This document shows positions 1 to 10,626 of a DNA stretch of 40,826 nucleotides, one piece after another (positions within the stretch are counted from its first letter, which is position 1; every line of letters starts with the position of its first letter). Below the pieces are notes generated by a model. That model was given only the letters and a program-made list of their open reading frames with translations, was not told the DNA's origin and did no database searches. Origin of the DNA: Candidatus Kaiserbacteria bacterium RIFCSPLOWO2_12_FULL_50_10 (GTDB lineage Bacteria; Patescibacteriota; Minisyncoccia; Phycocordibacterales; UBA918); assembly GCA_001783515.1 (NCBI GenBank), contig MFMN01000007.1, forward strand, positions 1 to 40,826. Direction: 5' to 3'. The position numbers and the translations under genes were made by a program.

Positions 1-2
1 AC

Positions 3-656
3 AATAATTATCTCGCAGATAATGCACGTGGTGATTTTTTTAAAAAACTATCTGCATATAAACAAGTCGACTCTGGCGGCAACTACCTCAACACCACAGG
101 CACGGAACTTACGAGTAAATTGGATTTTGACCGCAAGCGAAAATTTGCCATAGCATTTGAAAACTCATCACGTAGTGGCTACACCACCGAGAAAATACTG
201 ACAGCATTTGCTGCGGACGCCATTCCAATTTACTATGGCGACCCACGCATTGCAGAAGTGTTTAATCCTGAACGCTTTATAAACTGTGCGGATTACCCCG
301 ACTTTGATGCGGTAGTAGCGCGCGTCAAAGAGATTGACGAAAATGACGAGCTCTACCTTGAGATTATGAACAGGCCAATTCTTATGCCAGGTATCGACTT
401 TGCAAAAGACCGCAAAAACCTCGAGGTGTTTCTAAGACACATCTTTGACCAGCCTCTTAGCGAAGCTCGTCGCCGGAGAATAAACCCTATCCGTGCACAA
501 ATCTATGAAGAGAACGAGAAACATATCGCACGGTACCGTGCGATAACTAACCAAATCAGAAAAATACTTGCGCTACTCTACCGACCTTTCAAGAAAATTC
601 CCTTCTTTGAACATTTTAAAACCATTCTCTTCCAAAAAATTTATTCCATAAAATAA
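3..656 (+). CDS. GT10 fucosyltransferase-like glycosyltransferase, 5' partial
   Basis: The reading frame is open from base 3, so the gene starts before the window; the first internal start (TTG at 120) is not its true start. The visible 217 codons are the C-terminal half of a GT10 (alpha-1,3-fucosyltransferase) domain: a segment with FFKKL and KQVDSGGNYLNTTG, then KFAIAFENSSRSGYTTEKI followed by IPIYYGDP, the nucleotide-sugar binding core of the family (established for GT10). A basic C-terminal tail of about 50 residues follows, which in bacterial relatives often contacts the membrane (inference). The gene lies 7 nt before the next glycosyltransferase and begins a four-gene plus-strand glycan cluster. 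The sugar donor, presumably GDP-fucose, cannot be proved from sequence. Confidence 0.85.
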   Translation, partial: NNYLADNARGDFFKKLSAYKQVDSGGNYLNTTGTELTSKLDFDRKRKFAIAFENSSRSGYTTEKILTAFAADAIPIYYGDPRIAEVFNPERFINCADYPDFDAVVARVKEIDENDELYLEIMNRPILMPGIDFAKDRKNLEVFLRHIFDQPLSEARRRRINPIRAQIYEENEKHIARYRAITNQIRKILALLYRPFKKIPFFEHFKTILFQKIYSIK

Positions 657-663
657 TTGCATC

Positions 664-1563
664 ATGCTTACTATCTACACTCACAGCTGGAGTCCATGTA
701 CCAAGGAATTTTGGAAGTGGGTCGCACGCAAGGTTATCAGAAAGTATAGCGGCCCTGATGCCGTACGCGACAGTTTAGAACGAGGATTAACAACACATGG
801 AATACCTTTCATAACAGACCCCTTCTTCCCCCGACGCGGTGTAACGCTCGTACTTTCTGGTGTTCATGCGCTCCGTTCCTCTATTTTGAGAAAGAAGTCA
901 GGTAAGGTAACGAGACTTATTGCAGGACCAAATATTGTTTCGCACCCTAATCATTCTGACAAAATCATACTCAGTGATGAAATAGATAGTATTCTCATGC
1001 CGTCACAATGGACTATTGATTTCTGGAGCAACAAAGCACCGGGGATTGCACATAAAATAGTATTCTGGCCTGCAGGAGTTTCTGAGCATAACGGCAGCAC
1101 AAGGATTGGCAATCCTATTATTTACAACAAGCGCCCCGACACCGCCGACGCACAGAAGATTGCTGACAGCCTTCGCTCGAGAGGTATAGAGTCCACAATG
1201 CTTACCTACGGAGCATTCAAACAGGTGGAGTATTTTACACTACTCTCTGAGGCTCCATATCTGGTCTACGTCTCTGAAGTTGAGAGCCAGGGCCTCGCCC
1301 TACAAGAAGCGTGGTCACGGGACGTTCCGACATTCGTTCCCTTTTCAGGCAAGTTTACGGCACCGCATGGCTCATGGAGTGATCCAAAAATAAATGCCCC
1401 GCTACTTACGGATGAACTCGGGGGGTTCTTTCAAAACGAATATGAACTCTACGCACTTATCGAGAACGCTAAAGATATTCACCCAAAAATATACTGTGAC
1501 GCGAACCTTTCCGATTTCGCATCTGTGAAAAAACTCTTACCAGTGGTATACTCAGCATCATAA
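664..1563 (+). CDS. GT4-like glycosyltransferase
   Basis: A 299-aa protein without signal peptide. The C-terminal third has EVESQGLALQEAW, matching the E-x7-E nucleotide-sugar site of GT-B family 4 enzymes, where the phosphates and ribose of the donor bind. The middle contains ILMPSQWTIDFW, like the hinge before the second Rossmann domain in GT4 proteins. The N-terminal domain is short and poorly recognisable, so donor and acceptor are unknown. It sits 7 nt after the GT10 gene and 2 nt before the FkbM methyltransferase, so all are probably cotranscribed and act on the same glycan. Family call is fairly firm; substrate is not inferable. Confidence 0.7.
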   Translation: MLTIYTHSWSPCTKEFWKWVARKVIRKYSGPDAVRDSLERGLTTHGIPFITDPFFPRRGVTLVLSGVHALRSSILRKKSGKVTRLIAGPNIVSHPNHSDKIILSDEIDSILMPSQWTIDFWSNKAPGIAHKIVFWPAGVSEHNGSTRIGNPIIYNKRPDTADAQKIADSLRSRGIESTMLTYGAFKQVEYFTLLSEAPYLVYVSEVESQGLALQEAWSRDVPTFVPFSGKFTAPHGSWSDPKINAPLLTDELGGFFQNEYELYALIENAKDIHPKIYCDANLSDFASVKKLLPVVYSAS

Positions 1564-1565
1564 GT

Positions 1566-2498
1566 ATGACAAAAGAAAAAAAGAGTGAGCTGAAGGAAAA
1601 GATTCTCAAACGTTATGAGCTCTATAAGCTACAATCGAGCAGGTTTCGAAGAATCCTCAAGGACCCCCTCCGCACTATTCCCTATTTTATCTTGCAGACA
1701 ATAGCCTACCAACACCCTTTTCGTGTGAACTACACCACCCTATGGGGCGACAAAATGAGCTTTTATCTCCCTGAAGGTAATGCAATTTATTATTACGGTT
1801 TCTTTGAAGCAAATCTTGCAAACTTCTTTATCAACTTCCTTGAGGAAGGCGATACTTTTTTTGATATAGGTGCACATGTGGGCTATTATACCATACTGGC
1901 AAGCGCGCTTGTTGGAGAGACGGGACACGTACACAGCTTTGAACCAACTCCTCGTACATTCCAAACTCTCACAAAGAACGCTGCGTTGAAGAACAACATC
2001 ACCGTCAACAATAACGCAGTACTCGACACAGAGACAGAGATTGAATTTGTTGATTACGGCCCAAAATATAGTGCATTCAACACATTCCATAGCCGCACTG
2101 GGGGCGAAATGTCTTTCTTGGATGAAGGTGAAAAAATAAAGGTAAAGACACTATCAATTGATACGTATTGCAAGGAGAAAAACCTCACACCAACGCTCAT
2201 AAAGATTGATGCAGAGGGTGCTGAACATCTTATTCTCAGCGCAATGACTGAGGTACTAAGCACAAAGAAGCCCTTGGTGTCCATCGAGGTTGCCGGAGAT
2301 GATGAGTGGAAGGAGAACTGCCATAAGTCCATCGCAACGCTCACGGGACTCGGGTATCTTGCGTACGAAATTACAACCGACGGACTGTTAAGGCGGCACA
2401 TTCAAAAGGAATCGTATAGCTATGACAACCTCCTTTTTGCACACCCCGACAACATGGAGCGAATCAAGGCTTTCATGTTTGGCCCCACTTACTCATAA
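1566..2498 (+). CDS. FkbM family SAM-dependent methyltransferase
   Basis: A 310-aa protein. Residues from about 97 hold the SAM-binding motif I as FFDIGAHVGYYTILAS, followed by the acidic motif VHSFEPTP; later IKIDAEGAEHLIL and PLVSIEVAG are typical of FkbM methyltransferases, which O-methylate sugars or secondary metabolites. The N-terminal 80 residues are basic and lack a domain I recognise. The start overlaps nothing and lies 2 nt after the preceding stop; the next gene starts 3 nt after this one stops. In this context the likely job is methylating a sugar of the surface glycan (inference). Confidence 0.85.
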   Translation: MTKEKKSELKEKILKRYELYKLQSSRFRRILKDPLRTIPYFILQTIAYQHPFRVNYTTLWGDKMSFYLPEGNAIYYYGFFEANLANFFINFLEEGDTFFDIGAHVGYYTILASALVGETGHVHSFEPTPRTFQTLTKNAALKNNITVNNNAVLDTETEIEFVDYGPKYSAFNTFHSRTGGEMSFLDEGEKIKVKTLSIDTYCKEKNLTPTLIKIDAEGAEHLILSAMTEVLSTKKPLVSIEVAGDDEWKENCHKSIATLTGLGYLAYEITTDGLLRRHIQKESYSYDNLLFAHPDNMERIKAFMFGPTYS

Positions 2499-2501
2499 GA
2501 T

Positions 2502-3272
2502 ATGAACACAGACACTCCCCTCATCTCTATCATGATGACTTCGTACAATCGTGCGGAGTATATTGATGAGGCTATTGAGAGTGTTTTAATGCAGACATAT
2601 CAGAATTGGGAGCTGCTTGTGCTGGATGATGCTTCGACGGATGATACGGTTTTGATTGCGCAAGGTTTTGCGGAACAGGATGCGCGTGTTCGTATCTTCC
2701 CTGCACCGCAAAATCTTGGCATTACAGGAAATCGCAATCGTGGCTTTGCGCTGGCGCGGGGTGAGTATATCGCAGTGCTTGATAGTGATGATGTATGGAG
2801 TGATTCTGAAAAGCTTGCAAAGCAGGTTTTATTTTTGGATACGAACCCTGATCATGTGCTTGTTGGTACACAAGTGAATGTCATTGACGGCGACTCAAAC
2901 AATACTGATTCGTTCTCCTACGAAACAGTCGACAGGGCCATTCGTGGAAAATTATTGTTCCGAAATCAGTTCACCCATTCAGCAGTTCTCGTGCGCGCAA
3001 GCGCGCTCACGACGATTCCTGTATATAATCCTGCCGTACCTATCTGGGAAGATTACGACCTCGTTCTCCGTCTCGGCACAAAAGGAAAACTCGCAAACCT
3101 TCCTGAATACATGACGCAATATCGAAAGCATAGTGGAAATATCAGCAAAGAAAAACGTGTACAATTTGCGCGCGTACACCTCGATATCATCAGAACACAC
3201 AAAGAAAACTACCCACACTATTTCCTCGCCTGGATAAAGGCAGAGCTCCGTATTCTCCGTGCATATATCTAG
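2502..3272 (+). CDS. GT2 family glycosyltransferase
   Basis: A 256-aa GT-A fold enzyme. The N-terminus PLISIMMTSYNRAEYIDEAI and LLVLDDASTDDT are classic GT2, and VLDSDD at about residue 90 is the metal/nucleotide-binding DxD region. WEDYDLVLRLG at about 180 fits the catalytic-base region (the ED motif). No membrane segments are seen, so it is cytoplasmic or membrane-associated. It is the last gene of the plus-strand glycan cluster and is followed 11 nt later by a strong hairpin terminator. Base usage in its first part (more gtt/gat codons) differs somewhat from the gene before it, which may hint at separate acquisition. Confidence 0.9.
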   Translation: MNTDTPLISIMMTSYNRAEYIDEAIESVLMQTYQNWELLVLDDASTDDTVLIAQGFAEQDARVRIFPAPQNLGITGNRNRGFALARGEYIAVLDSDDVWSDSEKLAKQVLFLDTNPDHVLVGTQVNVIDGDSNNTDSFSYETVDRAIRGKLLFRNQFTHSAVLVRASALTTIPVYNPAVPIWEDYDLVLRLGTKGKLANLPEYMTQYRKHSGNISKEKRVQFARVHLDIIRTHKENYPHYFLAWIKAELRILRAYI

Positions 3273-3283
3273 TCTAGATCTAA

Positions 3284-3307
3284 AAAAGCGGCCTCTCTGC
3301 CGCTTTT
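3284..3307 (+). terminator. Intrinsic terminator after the glycan cluster
   Basis: Perfect 9-bp stem AAAAGCGGC / GCCGCTTTT with a six-base loop; A and T runs at both feet let it work in both directions. It ends the plus-strand glycan operon and could also stop minus-strand transcription from the S41 remnant. Confidence 0.85.
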
Positions 3308-3308
3308 G

Positions 3309-3374
3309 TTATTCGTTCACACAGCTCTGAATGGCAGTATTCACGAAGGTGCTTAGAAACTGATTCTGTAGACA
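3309..3374 (-). pseudogene. Orphan 3' end of an S41 protease gene
   Basis: Reading the minus strand, this stretch encodes FVNTAIQSCVNE followed by TAA. The intact S41 protease gene 1.1 kb away ends FVNTAIQSCTKE then TAG, and the DNA shares a 16-base identity at the core. Differences are concentrated at third codon positions, as expected from a diverged coding copy and not a fresh duplication. Upstream the frame runs through QNQFLST and then an in-frame stop, so only the last ~15 codons are recognisable. It lies between the glycan-cluster terminator and the stop of the RhuM-Fic gene. Confidence 0.65.
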
Positions 3375-3395
3375 CAGAATGCCACCTTACTGCCC

Positions 3396-4394
3396 TTATC
3401 TCAAAAGCTGTGTGACGAGGGCGACGATAAGCTCTTTGTCTTTCGGATTGCTTTCTGCAACCAGAAGCGTTAATGCGGTGAGTGCTGCGGGGTTGATGTT
3501 GTGCGCACCTTTTACTTTTGTTTTGCGGAGGAACCAGACAAAGGCAAATGCGCCGGAACGCTTGTTGCCGTCGCTGAAGGGATGGTTTTTGACCATAAAG
3601 TAGAGGAGGTGTGCCGCTTTCTCTTCGGTGGTGACATACACGTGCTTGCCGCCAAATGATTGCATGACATTGCCTACAATGCCCGAGAGTCCCTCCTTGT
3701 GACGTTCGCGAGCAAAGAGGTCAGTTGCTTCGCCCTTTTTCATAAGAGCAGTACGAAGTTCTCCGATGGCAACCCAGAGTTCATCAGCGGTGAGTTTTGC
3801 GGCTTTCTTGGTGCTGCCTACTGGCTTGAGTGCATTTTTGTCGTACGCATCGAGCGACATCCAGGTACTTGCGAATTCTTTTATGAGTTCGAGCACTTGC
3901 TTAGGGTCTAGCACTACATGCTCGGGGAGCACTGATTGTACATTTGCGACAGCTTTCATAAAGGCGTCGTAATTCTGTCCGACACGAGCGCGGTTTATGG
4001 TGTAGCCGTCGACAAGGTGAGCGCGGAGTGTTTTGGTTGCCCACTGACGAAACATGGTTGCTGCTTTCGAGTTTACGCGATAGCCAACTGAGAGTATCGC
4101 GTCAAGATTATAGTACTCAACCTGATATATTTTTCCATCAGCAGCAGTTGTTGCATTTTTTGCAACAACTGCATCTCTTTCAAGCTCATTTTCCGAGAAT
4201 ATGTTTTTAAAGTGACGCGAAATTACTGATTTGTCACGCTCAAATACGTACGCTATCTGATCGAGAGTTGCCCATACCGTCTCACGAGTAAAATCGCCAC
4301 GAAGCTCTATGTCTCCCGACTTCCCCTGATAGAGGATGAGTCCAACCTCAGTACTCGCTATATCCTTCTTGCTCTTTGTCATACCAAAGAGCAT
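3396..4394 (-). CDS. RhuM-Fic/DOC fusion protein
   Basis: A 332-aa protein. Residues about 15-135 match the RhuM (virulence protein) domain, including DQIAYVFERDKSVISRHF and the YNLDAILSVGYRVNSKAA stretch typical of that family. Residues 230-332 are a Fic/DOC domain with HPFSDGNKRSG at 271-281, the catalytic loop; the Lys-Arg form resembles Doc kinases more than AMP-transferring Fic (HxFxxGNGR). Known relatives act in phage defence, toxin-antitoxin or virulence; the role here is unknown and no separate antitoxin is seen. A -10-like GATAAT lies 8 nt before the start at 4394; a second ATG four codons in is possible. It is wedged between an S41 protease gene and a duplicated end of such a gene. 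Confidence 0.85.
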   Translation of the reverse strand: MLFGMTKSKKDIASTEVGLILYQGKSGDIELRGDFTRETVWATLDQIAYVFERDKSVISRHFKNIFSENELERDAVVAKNATTAADGKIYQVEYYNLDAILSVGYRVNSKAATMFRQWATKTLRAHLVDGYTINRARVGQNYDAFMKAVANVQSVLPEHVVLDPKQVLELIKEFASTWMSLDAYDKNALKPVGSTKKAAKLTADELWVAIGELRTALMKKGEATDLFARERHKEGLSGIVGNVMQSFGGKHVYVTTEEKAAHLLYFMVKNHPFSDGNKRSGAFAFVWFLRKTKVKGAHNINPAALTALTLLVAESNPKDKELIVALVTQLLR

Positions 4395-4424
4395 AGCATA
4401 GGATTATCGAAAATGTATATTTTT

Positions 4425-5774
4425 CTATTCTTTCGTGCAGCTTTGTATAGCAGTATTCACGAAGGGGTCGGGGGTGGGTTCGTTCAGTTCCTGATTTACA
4501 GGTATTTCGGGGGTGTAGCCGTTGTGTGACAAGGACGTGCCGCTGGGGGTGTACCAGTGGGCGATGGTTACTTTTAGAGAGCCAATGTCGGCGATGTCGA
4601 TGAGTTTTTGGACGGAGCCTTTGCCGTAGGTTTTGGTGCCGACTATTTTTGCGGCTTTGTGTTCGCCGAGTGCGGCGGCGAGGATTTCTGAGGCGGAGGC
4701 TGAGCGCTCGTTCACCAGCACGGCGAAGCAGGCGGTGTCGCGTTTTGCGCCGAAGGTGTCGATGCCAAAGCTTTCATAGCGTTCACTTAAGTTATTGCCG
4801 CCTTGTGCGTAGGTGATAAGCTCCCCTTTTGGAAGGTAGTAACTCGCGAGAATTGCTGCAACACGCATATCGCCGCCAGGGTTATCGCGCAAATCGAGAA
4901 TGAAGACTTCTTCATCGCTCGCAGCGAATGCTTCTGCTTCTTTATTGAATGCAGGGACGGAGCTTTCGGCGAACGTCGAGAGGTGCACGATGCGGTAGTT
5001 TTCTTTCTTTGCTTCGTAGTCTGCCTCTTCGTCCACTCTGCTCAGCGCGTCGATGACGGTGTTTTTCATATCGTCCGCTTTGTCGACGACTTTCTTTGCA
5101 ACTTGTCGTACTTGCGAGACGGTCTGTGCGGCGACTGTTGGAAGAGCGACTCTACCACGGGTGATGTCGAACGTTTTTTCGGTACCATCTTGGTGCACGA
5201 CACCAATCGCAACCAGCGTTCCTGCTTCTCCGCGAATACGCGACACGAGCCCGTCGAGTGTTGTACCCTGCACTCGCGCTCCGTCGACAGACACAATACG
5301 ATCGCCCGCAGCGAGCCCTACTGCTTCAGCTGGTGAATGAGGCAAAATACCCGTCACAAAAAACGTATCCGCATCAAACATATTGAGTACGGCGCCGATA
5401 CCCTCAAAGTCGCCACGCACTTGTTCTTTGAGGGCGTTTGATTGCTTTGTTGGCAAGAATACCGTGTACGGGTCGCCATAAGCGCTCACGAGCCCTGCGA
5501 TTGCTGCTTGTACGCGTTCTGTTTCTGCAACAGGCGTTGAGCTTGCGCCGCCGTAGAAGTTTGCGTCGAGCTGCGCCCAGGTTTGCCAGAAAGTGGCGAA
5601 GTCGACGAGTTTTGCGGGGTCGTTGCTGCTTGAAAGTGCGCCACTACTTGTGGCGTTTTTGACTGAGAATATTGGAATTATCTCCGGATCCGGCTCGGTG
5701 AGTATGCGTGAAAAGTAACCTGCGGTAAAAAGGAGAACGGCGAGGCTTACACCGAGGACGTAGTGACGATACAT
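4425..5774 (-). CDS. S41 family carboxyl-terminal processing protease (CtpA-like)
   Basis: A 449-aa secreted protease. An N-terminal membrane anchor (residues 5-22) is followed by a PDZ domain (about 115-200) and the S41 catalytic core. Ser360 in NERSASASE and Lys385 in TYGKG have the 25-residue spacing of the Ser-Lys dyad of this family. LDLRDNPGG at about 294 is the conserved core strand. An acidic/basic insert of ~45 residues (215-258) after the PDZ domain is unusual. The gene has its own leaderless-type promoter (TATACT 7 nt before ATG). It is a paralogue of the protease at 28758-29987. Likely trims envelope proteins outside the membrane (family knowledge). Confidence 0.92.
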   Translation of the reverse strand: MYRHYVLGVSLAVLLFTAGYFSRILTEPDPEIIPIFSVKNATSSGALSSSNDPAKLVDFATFWQTWAQLDANFYGGASSTPVAETERVQAAIAGLVSAYGDPYTVFLPTKQSNALKEQVRGDFEGIGAVLNMFDADTFFVTGILPHSPAEAVGLAAGDRIVSVDGARVQGTTLDGLVSRIRGEAGTLVAIGVVHQDGTEKTFDITRGRVALPTVAAQTVSQVRQVAKKVVDKADDMKNTVIDALSRVDEEADYEAKKENYRIVHLSTFAESSVPAFNKEAEAFAASDEEVFILDLRDNPGGDMRVAAILASYYLPKGELITYAQGGNNLSERYESFGIDTFGAKRDTACFAVLVNERSASASEILAAALGEHKAAKIVGTKTYGKGSVQKLIDIADIGSLKVTIAHWYTPSGTSLSHNGYTPEIPVNQELNEPTPDPFVNTAIQSCTKE

Positions 5775-5781
5775 ACTGGGG

Positions 5782-5787
5782 AGTATA
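5782..5787 (-). promoter_or_regulatory. -10 element of the S41 protease gene (leaderless type)
   Basis: TATACT on the minus strand, 7 nt before the ATG at 5774; no Shine-Dalgarno fits between, so the transcript probably begins at or next to the start codon. Confidence 0.6.
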
Positions 5788-5834
5788 CCTTCGAATTGAT
5801 ATATGCAGAAATTCTCGAGTTTGATGCCCTAGCG

Positions 5835-5900
5835 CTGGATTCCTCCTGAATGACAAAAGTTACGGATATTGTTTTAGAGGGAGTGAATAGTTAAATCCAG
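5835..5900 (+). repeat. REP-like palindromic repeat, copy 1 (half unit)
   Basis: Begins CTGGATTCCTCCTGAATGAC, then ACAAAAG, a TGTTTTAGAG segment, and ends at AGTTAAATCC, the start of a palindrome that is only partly kept. Same order of blocks as the copies near 10.55, 21.4 and 28.5 kb. It lies against the 3' end of the GT4 gene. Confidence 0.75.
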
Positions 5901-5903
5901 GGA

Positions 5904-7046
5904 TTAGAGATAGAGTGCAAACGTCTTCTTGTACATCGCGTCGATACTGAAGTGGGCAATCCGTTCGTGTGCCTTGTGTGCAAACGCACTGCGTAGTTTC
6001 TCGTTCGTGAGGAGTAAGAGATATGCATCAGCAAGCCCATGCACGTCCCCTGACGAAACGAGCAGTCCTTCTTCACGGTGGCGAATTATTTCAGGAACAC
6101 CACCGACAGATGAGGCGATAGCAGGTATTCCTGCAGCGCACGCTTCGAGAAGCACATAGCCGAGCGCTTCACTACGCGACGGCAACACCATGAAAGAGAA
6201 CGCTGTCAAGTATTTTGATGCCCCTGGCACGTTCCCGAGAAGAAATACATGTTGCGTGAGGTTGTATTTCTGTATGAGCCCTGCGAGGCGTTCTCGCTCT
6301 TCGCCTTCACCCATGATGAGGTGACGAGCACGTGGCTGCACCTCAACAATATCTCGCATAGCACGAATCATGACGTCGTGTTGCTTGGTAGGGTGCAGCT
6401 CCCCGATACTCACTGACCACGGATCATGGAGATACGGGGAGAGTTCGTGATGTGCTATTGCAAGTTGCGTTCGCGCGTCATGGGGAGCGAGGAGTTCTTG
6501 CGGCATGATGCCATTATGAATAACAGTCATCTTTCTTGCTGCAAGTGGCCAATTAAGCTGACGTTTCGTAATTTCCGAAACAGCAATCGTCTCATGCGCG
6601 AGCATGACGGTAAGCCAGTGAAGAAACTTCAGGACGAGTCGCTGCCAGAGCGGGCGGTTTTCATTGAATGCCCACCCGTGCGCGGTGAAAAGTATACGTG
6701 GCACACGACAGAGCCTTCCCGCGAGCGCACCCATGCCACCCGCCTTTGAGGAGTTGATATGAAGCACGTCAGGTTTCTCTTTTTTGAGGAGCGCTATAAT
6801 TTCTCGAAACGCGCGCCATTCCTGCAGGAAGCCAACATCGCGTGTGAGCGCTCTGAGTGTATGCACAGGAATCTTTGCAGACCTTAGCTGCACGGAGAGC
6901 TCGCCGTCACCGCCAAGCGCAACAAGTGTAGGAAATCCCGCACGCGCAGCACCTGTCGCAAGGTCATAGACATACCGCTGCGCACCGCCCCAGTTTGACT
7001 TGGTAATGAGGTAAAGAATCTTCGTCTCGGCTCGGCTTTTCATCAT
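5904..7046 (-). CDS. GT4 family glycosyltransferase
   Basis: A 380-aa GT-B enzyme. The N-terminal domain has KSNWGGAQRYVYDLA and DVLHINSSKAGGMGALAGR, typical donor/acceptor loops of GT4; SIGELHPTKQHDVMIRA and VLPSRSEALGYVLLEACAAG hold the conserved E-x7-E of the nucleotide-sugar site. EIIRHREEGLLV near the C-terminus is the usual GT4 loop. No TM helix, so it is cytoplasmic at the membrane. It is divergent from the polyprenyl sugar transferase, with which it probably builds the same lipid-linked glycan. Its stop codon sits 3 nt from a REP-like repeat. Starts at 7046 and 7043 are both ATG; TACTAT lies 6 nt upstream. Confidence 0.9.
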   Translation of the reverse strand: MMKSRAETKILYLITKSNWGGAQRYVYDLATGAARAGFPTLVALGGDGELSVQLRSAKIPVHTLRALTRDVGFLQEWRAFREIIALLKKEKPDVLHINSSKAGGMGALAGRLCRVPRILFTAHGWAFNENRPLWQRLVLKFLHWLTVMLAHETIAVSEITKRQLNWPLAARKMTVIHNGIMPQELLAPHDARTQLAIAHHELSPYLHDPWSVSIGELHPTKQHDVMIRAMRDIVEVQPRARHLIMGEGEERERLAGLIQKYNLTQHVFLLGNVPGASKYLTAFSFMVLPSRSEALGYVLLEACAAGIPAIASSVGGVPEIIRHREEGLLVSSGDVHGLADAYLLLLTNEKLRSAFAHKAHERIAHFSIDAMYKKTFALYL

Positions 7047-7052
7047 ATGATG

Positions 7053-7106
7053 ATAGTACCTTGACTCCCGAACTCTTGCAATATTATTCTATTTTGCTAC
7101 CATACT
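7053..7106. promoter_or_regulatory. Divergent promoter pair sharing one -35 box
   Basis: TTGCAA at 7076-7081 is its own reverse complement. On the minus strand it is 17 nt from TACTAT (7053-7058), which is 6 nt from the GT4 start. On the plus strand it is 19 nt from CATACT (7101-7106), 6 nt from the sugar-transferase start. One palindromic -35 may therefore serve both genes (inference). Confidence 0.5.
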
Positions 7107-7112
7107 GAGTAT

Positions 7113-8480
7113 ATGCGCGAACGAACACGTGAGCTTGGACTTCTCATCATCGGTGATGTGTTCTGCTTTATTGCAGCACTCTACATTACGCTTGCGGCAC
7201 GATACCTTGCCCTCCCGAGTCAAGAACTCCTCCGTATCCACCTCATTCCCTTTCTTATCTTTACGGGGCTCTGGATTCTCGTGTTCTTTATTTCGGGACT
7301 CTACGATAAACAAACACGAGTCGCACGCCTCCACATGATGGGGCGCATTGTCTATGCACAGTTCGTCAACATTCTTATTGCGCTCGTCCTCTTCTTTGTG
7401 CTTCCCTTTGGCATTAGCCCAAAGACGAACCTCCTCATTTATCTCTTCGTGTCCATTGCGCTCATTTCTGCGTGGCGCACCTACTTGTACCCCTGGCTCG
7501 ATGGCGCGAGGCGCAAGCGCATGAGCGCGCTCCTTATTGCAAGCGGCACCGAAGCGCATGAGCTGCTCCACGAAATTAACGAGAACAATCGCTTCAACTA
7601 CCGCATCGTTCACCATATCGACCCAGAAAACAGCATGCGCGATGTGCCCGGCGCGCCGCAACTCCAAAAAATGATTTCGCAAAAGAACATCGATCTCATT
7701 ATTGTCAACACATCGCTCCTCTACGCGCAGCACACCCTCACCCTGCTCTACAGTGATCTCGCCGCGCAAGGGCTCCCACCAATGCGCGACTTCAAGACCG
7801 TCTACGAAGAAACCTTCGACCGTGTGCCGCTCGCAACCGTTGAACGCGACTGGATTACCTATCACTGCGCCGACCGCGACTCACTCATGTACACCGTGAG
7901 TAAGCGCCTCATCGATATTGTTGGTTCAAGCATACTCCTTCTCTTCTTTGCGCTGCTCCTTCCCTTCATTGCACTTGCTATCAAACTCGATTCCAAAGGC
8001 CCCGTGTTTATCACCCAAGACCGTATCGGCAAAAATGGTCGACGCCTCCGCGTATGGAAACTCCGCACCATGACCCAAAGCGAGAGCACCTCAGGCCTCT
8101 TCTTCAAAGAAAATACCACAAACGTCGTCACTCGTGTTGGTAAGTATCTTCGTGCAAGCTCGCTCGACGAAGTGCCCCAGTGCTGGAACATTATCCTCGG
8201 CGACCTTTCGCTTATCGGCCCGAGAAGCCACATTCTCGCGCAAGCCGAACGTCTCGCGAAGATAATTCCGCACTATAAACTCCGCACGACGGTGACACCA
8301 GGCATTACCGGCTGGGCACAGACCCATCAGTTCTACGAGCCCGGCAATATCAGCCCGCAGTCAAACGAGGAAACCTGCCTCTGTTTCACCTACGACCTCT
8401 ACTACATCACCCACCGTTCGCTCATGCTCGACATAGAAATCGCCCTCCGCACGATTAAAACCGTCATCTCTCGCATATAA
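7113..8480 (+). CDS. Polyprenyl-phosphate sugar-1-phosphate transferase (bacterial sugar transferase)
   Basis: A 455-aa membrane enzyme of the WbaP/WcaJ/CpsE group, which moves a sugar-1-phosphate from a nucleotide sugar to undecaprenyl phosphate to start lipid-linked glycan assembly. Four TM helices lie in residues 5-125, a Rossmann-like CoA-binding-type region in 135-250, then one hydrophobic re-entrant helix (about 270-290) and the catalytic domain with GPVFITQDRIGKNG, WKLRTM and SSLDEVPQCWNIILGDLSLIG, including the conserved DE pair. C-terminal QTHQFYEPGNIS fits the family. It is transcribed divergently from the GT4 gene and ends before a terminator at 8496. Confidence 0.93.
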   Translation: MRERTRELGLLIIGDVFCFIAALYITLAARYLALPSQELLRIHLIPFLIFTGLWILVFFISGLYDKQTRVARLHMMGRIVYAQFVNILIALVLFFVLPFGISPKTNLLIYLFVSIALISAWRTYLYPWLDGARRKRMSALLIASGTEAHELLHEINENNRFNYRIVHHIDPENSMRDVPGAPQLQKMISQKNIDLIIVNTSLLYAQHTLTLLYSDLAAQGLPPMRDFKTVYEETFDRVPLATVERDWITYHCADRDSLMYTVSKRLIDIVGSSILLLFFALLLPFIALAIKLDSKGPVFITQDRIGKNGRRLRVWKLRTMTQSESTSGLFFKENTTNVVTRVGKYLRASSLDEVPQCWNIILGDLSLIGPRSHILAQAERLAKIIPHYKLRTTVTPGITGWAQTHQFYEPGNISPQSNEETCLCFTYDLYYITHRSLMLDIEIALRTIKTVISRI

Positions 8481-10538
<2,058 letters not shown>

Positions 10539-10547
10539 TGTCGTGCT

Positions 10548-10626
10548 CTGGATCCCTCCTGGATGACAAAAGTGGCGGGAAATGTTTTAGATTACTAACT
10601 AGTTAAATCCACGTGGATTTAACTAG
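10548..10626 (+). repeat. REP-like palindromic repeat, copy 2
   Basis: Begins CTGGATCCCTCCTGGATGAC, ACAAAAG, then ATGTTTTAGATTAC, ending in a perfect 28-bp palindrome (10599-10626) with arms CTAGTTAAATCCAC / GTGGATTTAACTAG. The palindrome supplies the last codons and the TAA stop of the neighbouring methyltransferase gene. Confidence 0.8.
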
